A stretch of 5,539 nucleotides of DNA from Casp-actino8 sp964563545 (GTDB taxonomy: Bacteria > Actinomycetota > Acidimicrobiia > Acidimicrobiales > Ilumatobacteraceae), in the NCBI GenBank assembly GCA_964563545.1, contig CAZLXB010000053.1:1-5539 (forward strand), read 5' to 3'. A program made the position numbers and the translations under genes. Positions 1 to 5,201 of the stretch are shown here, in pieces; the stretch's first letter is position 1, and each line of letters opens with the position of its first letter. Under the pieces are notes generated by a model that made no database searches, was not told the origin of the DNA, and was given only the letters and a program-made list of their open reading frames with translations.

Positions 1-37
1 CCCTGAGCAGGCACAAGATCGTCATTCCCCTGAAACA

Positions 38-53
38 ATTCGTATAGACGAAT
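38..53. promoter_or_regulatory. Candidate GntR (HutC-type) operator, probable autoregulation site
   Basis: The 16-bp element ATTCGTATAGACGAAT is a perfect inverted repeat with 6-bp arms and a 4-bp centre. Its core GTATAGAC (42-49) fits exactly the HutC-subfamily GntR operator consensus GT-N-TA-N-AC. It lies 18 bases before the start of a gene encoding a GntR-type DNA-binding domain and would overlap the -35/spacer region of the -10-like box at 60-65, a position suited to repression. Binding by the adjacent gene product is inferred from proximity and consensus match. Confidence 0.6.
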
Positions 54-59
54 CTGATC

Positions 60-65
60 TATAGT
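60..65 (+). promoter_or_regulatory. -10-like box of a probable leaderless promoter
   Basis: TATAGT is close to the TATAAT consensus and fits the actinobacterial TANNNT pattern. It ends six bases before the ATG at 72, so transcription would start at or next to the A of the start codon. No Shine-Dalgarno sequence lies in the bases before that ATG, which agrees with a leaderless message. No convincing -35 hexamer is seen; the expected place is occupied by the palindrome at 38-53. A second TATAGA at 43-48 is an alternative -10 box and would give a leader of under 20 bases. Confidence 0.45.
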
Positions 66-71
66 CCGCCC

Positions 72-995
72 ATGGCGCTGGCCAGCACGGGGGAGAACGA
101 GGCGGTTGCTGATGACGCGCCGCTCTACGAGAAGGTCCGACATCGTCTGACGTCGCTCGTCCTCGAGCGTTCTCTGTCGGATGCCTCGCCTCTGCCCACC
201 GAACCACGACTCATGGAGATGTTCGGTGTCAGCCGCGGCACGTTGCGCCGAGCGATCGACGAAATGGTTCGTGACGGGCTCCTGTCGGCCGAGCAAGGCC
301 GCGGAACTTTCGTGAATCAGGAGGAGCGCGTTCGCCGCGTGGTGTGGGAACGCCTTCGCGACGCCGCCCGCCCCGACTCGCGATTCGATCTCGACCTTCA
401 CGACTTCGTCCCCGACTTCAACGGCGGTGAAGACGCCGCCAAGCGCGTCATCGCGCTGCCCGAGTGGAAATCGGCCGGCACGATCTTCTGCGCACCCGAC
501 AACAGCGTCGAACGACTGCGACTCGCCGCCATCCGTGCCGGCAAGAAGATTCTCGTTCCCACGTACGGACTGCGTCGCGGTTTCGTGTATCTCGACGGCA
601 ACAAGATCGACGAAGCCGACATGAAGCACGCCGCCACGCTCGACGGCATGGAGAAATACGGCCGTCGACTCGGCCCAGGCGACCTGCGCACCGTTGGTGC
701 CATCGATCTCCTCGTCACCGGTGCCACCGCGGTCACCTCTGACGGCCGTCATATCGGCGGCGGTCAGAGGTATCTCGCCCTCGAATGGATGATGATGCTC
801 CAGCTCGGCATCGTCGACAGCAGTGTTCCCGTCGTGGCAGTCGTTCACGAATGCCAGGTGGTCGACGAAATGGTCGAGGCGCAAGCCGACTGCCTGCTGA
901 GCCACATCGCCACCAATGCGCGGATGATCGACGTCTGGTCACCCGCATCCGAAACCGGTTCCACCCCGGCCAAGAAACTCAGGAGAGTTCGGTGA
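72..995 (+). CDS. GntR winged-helix regulator fused to a COG0212 (5-FCL-like) domain
   Basis: This 307-residue protein is predicted to be a cytoplasmic, ligand-responsive transcription regulator. Residues about 17-83 form a GntR winged helix-turn-helix, with the recognition region FGVSRGTLRRAIDEM (51-65) and the wing GRGTFV (76-81). Residues about 88-290 are not the usual UTRA or FCD effector domain. They align along their length with the next gene product, a 5-formyltetrahydrofolate cyclo-ligase paralogue; shared stretches include ARPDSRF (99-105), PTYG.RRGF (163-171), AATLDG (187-192), LLVTG (213-217) and VVHECQ.V.E (257-266). The glycine-rich motif is eroded: GKGHGYFDFEW in the neighbour is GGGQRYLALEW here (229-239), and the HD...TPT segment is also lost. 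The domain therefore probably binds a ligand without catalysis. The start is chosen because of the -10-like box just upstream and because the HTH begins soon after. The gene overlaps the next by four bases. The ligand is unknown. Confidence 0.85.
   Translation: MALASTGENEAVADDAPLYEKVRHRLTSLVLERSLSDASPLPTEPRLMEMFGVSRGTLRRAIDEMVRDGLLSAEQGRGTFVNQEERVRRVVWERLRDAARPDSRFDLDLHDFVPDFNGGEDAAKRVIALPEWKSAGTIFCAPDNSVERLRLAAIRAGKKILVPTYGLRRGFVYLDGNKIDEADMKHAATLDGMEKYGRRLGPGDLRTVGAIDLLVTGATAVTSDGRHIGGGQRYLALEWMMMLQLGIVDSSVPVVAVVHECQVVDEMVEAQADCLLSHIATNARMIDVWSPASETGSTPAKKLRRVR
981..985 (+). promoter_or_regulatory. Ribosome binding site deciding the GTG start at 992
   Basis: AGGAG lies six bases before a GTG whose last two bases begin the TGA stop of the upstream regulator gene. 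The long open frame extends much further upstream inside the regulator gene, but this site, the conventional overlap and the paralogue alignment (homology begins about 14 residues in) all support GTG 992 as the true start. Confidence 0.75.
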
Positions 996-1750
996 CCATC
1001 ACCACCACGACCGACGATTACCGCGAGCGCATCTGGGCCGAACTGGCCAAGGTCGCCCGCCCCGACTCGCGCTTCCACTGGGATTTTTCCAGTTTCATCT
1101 GCGATTTCCAGGGAAGTGAGAAGTGTGCCGACCGCGTACTCGAACTCGATGCGTTCAAGAACCGCGGCGATCGACAGGTGTTCATCACCCCCGACAACTG
1201 TCTCGAGGATCTCCGCTACAAGATGATCAAGGCCGGTGTCCCGTTCGTGATGACCACCTACGGCATCATCCGTGGCTTCTACCGCCTCGACCCGGCCAAG
1301 ATTCCGGCGAGTGATCATCGCTACGCAGCCACCCTCGACGGCTTCGACCGCTACGCCGAGCATCTGCCGCTCGCGTCGCTCAAGTGCGGTCGTCCGTTCG
1401 CACTCCTCGTGACCGGAGGAAGTGCCGTCAGCAGCAACGGCGTCCGCTTCGGCAAGGGTCACGGTTACTTCGATTTCGAGTGGGCCGTTCTGAGCGAACT
1501 CGGACTCACCGATCAGTTCTCGGTCGTCGCCGACGTGGTGCACGACTGTCAGTTCGTCAACGAAGTCATGCCGGCCGAACGGCACGACGTCGCTGTCGAT
1601 TGGGTGGTCACCCCCACCCGCGCCATGCACATCGACCAATCGAACCGTCAACGGGGACGGGTCTATTGGGAGATGGTTCCCGGGACCGAATTCGAACGCC
1701 TCGGCATCGTCGCCGAATTGCGGGAGATCCTCGGTCTCAAACCGCTCTGA
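992..1750 (+). CDS. COG0212 family protein, 5-formyltetrahydrofolate cyclo-ligase paralogue
   Basis: The 252-residue product starts at GTG and is translationally coupled to the regulator gene. It belongs to the 5-FCL-like fold (NagB/RpiA/CoA transferase-like group), in the COG0212/MTHFSD-type branch. The evidence is GVRFGKGHGYFDFEWAVL (150-167), where the GKGxGYxDxE pattern replaces the GYYDR of true 5-FCL. Also seen are VVHDCQFVNE (182-191), HDVAVD (198-203) and TPTR (207-210), a typical COG0212 C-terminal series. Published work, as I recall it (Pribat et al. 2011), found that tested COG0212 proteins lack 5-FCL activity, cluster with thiamin genes, and affect thiamin monophosphate levels in Haloferax. 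The biochemical reaction is not established. No signal peptide is seen, so it is likely cytoplasmic. Its neighbours, an NMT1/THI5-like importer and a regulator with the same domain, suggest it acts on the imported compound. A general 5-FCL annotation would probably be wrong. Confidence 0.82.
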   Translation: MTITTTTDDYRERIWAELAKVARPDSRFHWDFSSFICDFQGSEKCADRVLELDAFKNRGDRQVFITPDNCLEDLRYKMIKAGVPFVMTTYGIIRGFYRLDPAKIPASDHRYAATLDGFDRYAEHLPLASLKCGRPFALLVTGGSAVSSNGVRFGKGHGYFDFEWAVLSELGLTDQFSVVADVVHDCQFVNEVMPAERHDVAVDWVVTPTRAMHIDQSNRQRGRVYWEMVPGTEFERLGIVAELREILGLKPL

Positions 1751-1814
1751 GCCTCGGAGCACCACCACCAACCACCAAAACAACAACGAGGGACACCTCG
1801 AAGAAAGGTTCACA
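1751..1814 (+). other. A/C-rich spacer with a small stem-loop and the RBS of the binding-protein gene
   Basis: These 64 bases separate the COG0212 gene from the binding-protein gene and form the only spacer of any length inside the cluster. The middle part is ACC/AAC-rich and should be unstructured in RNA. It is followed by a small perfect hairpin, CGAGG-GACA-CCTCG (1787-1800), and then the ribosome binding site AAAGG (1804-1808), six bases before the ATG. A second CCTCG at 1752-1756 could pair with the same CGAGG, giving an alternative fold. There is no U-tract, so this is not an intrinsic terminator, and no TPP riboswitch core is seen. Confidence 0.5.
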
Positions 1815-2843
1815 ATGAGACCGTTAACACGGCGACAGATGATCATGCGTTTGTCGGCCGCTGGTGCGGGCGTGGTGGGACTTCCCGCCATCCTCGCCGC
1901 CTGCGGTGACGACGACAAAGAGTCGAGCGGTTCGGGCGGCACGGCCGGCTCGGGCGAACTCGCGAAGTTCTCGATGCAGGCGGCGTGGATCAACGACGCC
2001 GAATTCATGGGCTACTTCATCGCCATGACCAATGGCTACTACGCAGCTGAAGGCATCGACCTCAACTACCTGTCGGGTGGCCCCGACGTGATCCCCGAGA
2101 GCACGCTGCTGTCGGGTGGCGCGCCGCTCGCCCTCACGACTCCCGAGAGCACGATCAACGCCATCGTCAATGACGGTGCACCATTCGTGATCATCGGCAC
2201 CCAGTACCAGAAGAACCCCATCGGTGTGGTCAGCCTGGCCAAGAACCCGATCAATTCGCCGCAGGACCTCGTGGGCAAGACCCTCGCCGTTCCGCCGGCC
2301 AACACGATCGCGGTCGAAGCCATGCTGAAGTTGAGCGGGGTCGACAAGGCCGACGTGAACATCGTTCCGTACGCCTACGACCCGACCCCGCTCGTCAAGG
2401 GCGAGATCGACGCCTCGATCGACTTCACCACCAACGTGCCGTACACGATCGAACAGGCGGGCGAAAAGGCCACGTCGTTCCTTCTGTACGACTACGGATT
2501 CACCGTCTACAACGACACCGTCGTCGTCACGAAGGACGCGTTGAAGAACGAGCGGGAGACGATCGTCAAGTGGCTCCGCGCCAGCCGCAAGGGCTGGGAG
2601 GAGAACTTCAAGGATCCCGACAAGTATCCGCCGACCTTCGCCGACACCTACTTCAAGGGCACCGGCCGCACCATCGAGAACGAGATCTTCTTCAACAACG
2701 CTCAGAAGCCCATCATCGAGGCTGATGGCGGGATCTTCTCGATGTCGGAAGAGTCGATCGAGGCCAACCTCGCTGCTCTCGCTGAGATCGGTGTGAAGGG
2801 AAGTCGCGACATGTTCGACACGACTCTCCTCGAGGAGATCTGA
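1815..2843 (+). CDS. NMT1/THI5-like ABC transporter substrate-binding lipoprotein
   Basis: This 342-residue protein is the extracytoplasmic binding component of an importer of the nitrate/sulfonate/taurine/thiamin-precursor class. The N-terminus has a TRRQMI twin-arginine motif (5-10), a short hydrophobic stretch and a lipobox LAAC with the lipidated cysteine at 30, followed by an acidic and Gly/Ser-rich linker (31-48). The mature part carries NMT1/THI5 features: AAWINDAEFMGYFIAMTNGY (56-75) then YYAAEGID, SGGPDV (87-92), a LLSGGAPLAL segment (98-107), SPQDLVGKTLAVPPANT (148-164) and VKGEIDASID (194-203). The only cysteine is the lipobox one, so it lacks the CCCFC iron motif of yeast THI5 and is a binding protein, not a pyrimidine synthase. 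AAAGG at 1804-1808 supports the ATG start. The ATPase and permease genes follow within a few bases. Substrate could be a thiamin precursor, but riboflavin, sulfonates or other small aromatics are also bound by this family. Confidence 0.88.
   Translation: MRPLTRRQMIMRLSAAGAGVVGLPAILAACGDDDKESSGSGGTAGSGELAKFSMQAAWINDAEFMGYFIAMTNGYYAAEGIDLNYLSGGPDVIPESTLLSGGAPLALTTPESTINAIVNDGAPFVIIGTQYQKNPIGVVSLAKNPINSPQDLVGKTLAVPPANTIAVEAMLKLSGVDKADVNIVPYAYDPTPLVKGEIDASIDFTTNVPYTIEQAGEKATSFLLYDYGFTVYNDTVVVTKDALKNERETIVKWLRASRKGWEENFKDPDKYPPTFADTYFKGTGRTIENEIFFNNAQKPIIEADGGIFSMSEESIEANLAALAEIGVKGSRDMFDTTLLEEI
2825..2838 (+). promoter_or_regulatory. Palindrome covering the ATPase gene's ribosome binding site
   Basis: TCTCCTCGAGGAGA is a perfect 14-bp palindrome at the end of the binding-protein gene. 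As RNA it can fold into a 5-bp stem, TCTCC/GGAGA, with a TCGA loop that hides GGAG, the ribosome binding site placed eight bases before the TTG start at 2846. Ribosomes finishing the upstream gene (stop 2841-2843) would melt it, so translation of the ATPase may depend on coupling. The palindrome also encodes ordinary Leu-Leu-Glu-Glu codons and may be fortuitous. Confidence 0.4.
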
Positions 2844-2845
2844 GT

Positions 2846-3640
2846 TTGTCGGATTCGTCCGTTCTGTCCGAAGGTGCGCTCCACGTCTCCGACGTGGAGC
2901 GCACCTTCGCGTTGCGCGACAGCACGGTGCAGGCCCTCGACCGTGTGTCACTCAGCGCCCCGGTCGGAAGTTTCGTGGCCCTCATCGGCCCGTCAGGTTG
3001 CGGTAAGTCCACGCTGCTCCGCCTCCTGGCCGGTCTCGAACACCCCGATGCCGGCAGTCTCCGCATCGGTTCACACACACCCGAGGAAATGCGTCGAGCC
3101 GGGAGGCTCGGCGTCGCTTTCCAGGATCCAGCACTCTTGCCATGGCGATCAGTCTGGAAGAACATCGCACTGCCTCTGCAGGTGATGGGTAAGTCGGTTT
3201 CCGAACACGAGACGAAGATCGCCGAGCTCATCTCACTCGTCGGTCTGTCGGGTTTCGAGAAGGCCCTGCCGGGTCAGTTGTCGGGTGGCATGCGCCAGCG
3301 TGCGGCCATCGCGCGCGCTCTCGTCACCGAACCCGAACTCCTTCTTCTCGACGAACCCTTCGGCGCCCTCGACGAAATCCTGCGGCGCGCCATGAATCTC
3401 GAACTTCAGCGCATCTGGTCGGCGCTCCGGCCGACAACTGTGCTCGTCACCCACGCCATCGAAGAAGCGATCTTCCTCGCCGATCGGGTGGCCGTGATGT
3501 CGGCCCGCCCGGGTCGCATCGTCGAAGTCGTCGAGGTTCCCTTCGATCGGCCGCGTTCACCCGAGATCCTCCGCACCCCGGAGTTCCACGCCTTGGCCGA
3601 CCACCTCTCGGATCTCTTGCACTCAGGCGGTCAGCACTGA
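2846..3640 (+). CDS. ABC transporter ATP-binding protein, SsuB/TauB/ThiZ type
   Basis: The 264-residue product is the nucleotide-binding subunit that powers import by the adjacent permease. All catalytic motifs are intact: Walker A GPSGCGKST (48-56), Q-loop glutamine 93 in AFQDPALLPWR, signature LSGGM (145-149), Walker B LLLLDE (165-170), D-loop GALD (173-176) and switch histidine 203 in VTHAIEEA. The FQDPALLPW and ARPGRI (220-224) stretches are typical of the nitrate/sulfonate/taurine ATPase branch. The start is TTG, two bases after the previous stop, preceded by GAGGAG (2832-2837) with eight-base spacing. No ATG lies between it and the conserved first strand, and the GTG at 2894 would cut into that strand. 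The codons for residues 8-22 sit in a long perfect inverted repeat. The stop is two bases before the permease ATG, so the three transport genes are coupled. Confidence 0.92.
   Translation: MSDSSVLSEGALHVSDVERTFALRDSTVQALDRVSLSAPVGSFVALIGPSGCGKSTLLRLLAGLEHPDAGSLRIGSHTPEEMRRAGRLGVAFQDPALLPWRSVWKNIALPLQVMGKSVSEHETKIAELISLVGLSGFEKALPGQLSGGMRQRAAIARALVTEPELLLLDEPFGALDEILRRAMNLELQRIWSALRPTTVLVTHAIEEAIFLADRVAVMSARPGRIVEVVEVPFDRPRSPEILRTPEFHALADHLSDLLHSGGQH
2869..2909. repeat. Perfect 19-bp inverted repeat with 3-nt loop inside the ATPase gene
   Basis: The left arm CGAAGGTGCGCTCCACGTC (2869-2887) is the exact reverse complement of 2891-2909, with TCC between them. All 19 pairs are Watson-Crick and mostly G-C, so the mRNA should form a very stable hairpin starting 23 bases after the first base of the TTG start codon. 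No T-tract follows, so it is not a classical intrinsic terminator. It could slow ribosomes, protect the 3' end of upstream binding-protein mRNA, or be a DNA site. It encodes residues around EGALHVSDVERTF, including the normal first strand of the ABC domain. Confidence 0.9.
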
Positions 3641-3642
3641 CC

Positions 3643-5178
3643 ATGACGTGGTCGCGTCTCATGCGTGGCGCGCTCGTCGTCGCCCTCGTTCTCGCCGTGT
3701 GGGAACTCCTCGGCCAGTTCGAGCTCGTGGCGAGTGGCGCCCTGCCGGCCCCCACCGACATCGTGCGTCAGTTCTGGAGCGACCGTTCGGATTACCCACC
3801 GCACCTGTCGGTCTCGCTGAAGTGCGCCGCCCTCGGATTCCTGATCGGCAACACCGTAGCCATCGCCTTTGGTTCGTTGGCGGCGCGTTTTCGATTGGCG
3901 GAAACCCTCGTACGGGGAATCGGCGTCTCGCTCTTCGCGATGCCGCTCATCGCGCTCGTCCCGGTTCTGCTCCTCGCGTTCAGTGGCACCACTCCGCGCG
4001 TGATCCTCGCATCGATGGCGGTGTACTTCCCCACGTTCACCGCCACCGTCAACGGCATGCGGGCCGTCGACGGCCGTCTGGTCGACGTCGTGATGGTGGC
4101 CGGTGGATCCACGACCGACGTTCTCCGCTGGATCCGCGTGCGCAGTGCACTGCCGCACATCGTGAACGCGTTCAAAGTCGCGGCCCCGGCGGCGCTTCTC
4201 GGAACGCTGCTCGTCGAGTTCGGCGGCGGAACGCGTTGGGGGCTCGGCACCTACCTGCTCGGCTCGCTCGGCCAGGCCAATCCGGCGCGCCTCTGGAGCA
4301 TCGGTCTCGTCGCCACCATCGTCGCTGCTGCGGCGTACGGAATCTTCGCCGTGATCGCCCAACGCCTCACGCGCACGTCGCTCTCGAGCACGGTCACCAC
4401 GACCTTGACGGCGCAGGAGCACCGACCGTGGTGGTCGCGGATCGTTGCCGGCACGGTGTCGGCCGCCGTGGTGTTCGGTATCTGGGCCTTGGTCCTGCGG
4501 GTACTCGACATGTCGCCGGTGGTGGCGAAGTCGCCACTCGCTGTTCTGCGTTATCTCACGTCGGGTGAGCGAGCCGACGGTGCCCGTAGTCGGCTGTTCG
4601 ATGCCTACGGCGCCACCCTTCCGCTCGCCCTCCTCGGTCTGGTCTGCGGCCTCGCCGCCGCGCTCGTACTCGCAACGTTGTTCTCGCTGCGCCCCACCCT
4701 CGGGCGGAGCGTCCTGCCGTTCGCGCTCATCTCCCAAACCATGCCGTTGCCCGCGCTCACTCCACTCATCGTCCTCGTGTTCGGACGCGACATCCTCGCC
4801 ACGGTCGTCGTGTGCATCTCGGTCACGTTCTTCCCGTCTTTCGTGACCATCACCCAAGCCTTGGCTTCCACACCACCGGCCGCCATCGATGTGGTGAGCG
4901 TGAGTGGCGGTGGTCGGTTCCGGGCCCTGCGATTCGTCGGACTTCCCGGTTCGGTGCCGGCGCTCGTGACCGCGGCCCGTCTCGCCGCACCACGCGCCTT
5001 GCTCGGTGTGATGATCGCCGAGTACCTCGCCACCGGTAACGGACTCGGTGGGCTGTTGAACGAATCACGTGGCCGACTCGACTACGCGATGATCTGGACG
5101 GTTGCAACGACCTCGGTCCTCGTCGCGGTGGTCATCACGTACGCCATCGGAAGCGCCGAGCGGCTCGTACGCCGATGA
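3643..5178 (+). CDS. ABC transporter permease with two fused BPD_transp_1 domains
   Basis: This 511-residue inner-membrane protein is about twice the usual length of a TauC/SsuC/ThiX-type permease (about 250-270 residues). Half one spans about 1-245 and half two about 262-511, joined by a polar linker (about 245-262) rich in Thr and Ser. Each half has a hydrophobic N-terminal helix (about 7-25 and 264-287) and several further membrane segments. Each also carries the cytoplasmic EAA-type coupling loop: VDVVMVAGGSTTDVLRWIRV ending in LP at 171, and IDVVSVSGGGRFRALRFVGL ending in P at 439. One chain therefore supplies both membrane domains that usually come as a homodimer or two proteins. ATG lies two bases after the ATPase stop. 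The only upstream purine-rich site, AGGCGG at 3625-3630, is rather far (12 bases), so translation is probably coupled. The two halves are clearly diverged, so the fusion is not recent. Confidence 0.9.
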   Translation: MTWSRLMRGALVVALVLAVWELLGQFELVASGALPAPTDIVRQFWSDRSDYPPHLSVSLKCAALGFLIGNTVAIAFGSLAARFRLAETLVRGIGVSLFAMPLIALVPVLLLAFSGTTPRVILASMAVYFPTFTATVNGMRAVDGRLVDVVMVAGGSTTDVLRWIRVRSALPHIVNAFKVAAPAALLGTLLVEFGGGTRWGLGTYLLGSLGQANPARLWSIGLVATIVAAAAYGIFAVIAQRLTRTSLSSTVTTTLTAQEHRPWWSRIVAGTVSAAVVFGIWALVLRVLDMSPVVAKSPLAVLRYLTSGERADGARSRLFDAYGATLPLALLGLVCGLAAALVLATLFSLRPTLGRSVLPFALISQTMPLPALTPLIVLVFGRDILATVVVCISVTFFPSFVTITQALASTPPAAIDVVSVSGGGRFRALRFVGLPGSVPALVTAARLAAPRALLGVMIAEYLATGNGLGGLLNESRGRLDYAMIWTVATTSVLVAVVITYAIGSAERLVRR

Positions 5179-5189
5179 GGTCGACCGCC

Positions 5190-5195
5190 TAAGGT
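5190..5195 (+). promoter_or_regulatory. Possible -10 box / leaderless start of the LLM oxidoreductase gene
   Basis: TAAGGT fits the actinobacterial TANNNT -10 pattern and ends six bases before the ATG at 5202. This is the same geometry as TATAGT before the first gene of the window. The same bases also contain AAGG, which can serve as a weak ribosome binding site seven bases from the ATG, so the two readings compete. No clear -35 box is seen in the end of the permease gene. Confidence 0.3.
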
Positions 5196-5201
5196 TCGGA
5201 C

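Noticed and set aside
54..65. CTGATCT before the first gene resembles part of the TPP riboswitch core (CCUGAUCUGG).
   Set aside because: The rest of the riboswitch is missing, the stretch lies just before the ATG, and a -10-like box explains it better.
785..991. Upstream extension of the COG0212 frame to an ATG at 785.
   Set aside because: It would overlap the regulator gene by over 200 bases, encodes an Arg-rich shadow sequence, and GTG 992 has a good ribosome binding site.
845..2008. Long open frame of 387 codons on the minus strand.
   Set aside because: It runs antisense across the COG0212 gene and into the lipoprotein gene, has no recognisable motif, and is typical of shadow frames in GC-rich DNA.
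1815..2843. THI5-type thiamin pyrimidine synthase.
   Set aside because: There is a lipobox signal, only one cysteine (the lipidated one), no CCCFC motif, and ABC transporter genes follow directly.
2869..2909. Hairpin read as an intrinsic transcription terminator.
   Set aside because: No T-tract follows the right arm and it lies within an intact ATPase gene; the genes downstream need transcription through it.
1824..2951. 375-codon open frame on the minus strand.
   Set aside because: It is antisense to the whole lipoprotein gene, with no start context or domain motif.
3631..4857. 408-codon open frame on the minus strand.
   Set aside because: Its product is an Arg/Glu/Asp/His-rich low-complexity string antisense to membrane helices of the permease, a usual GC-rich artefact.
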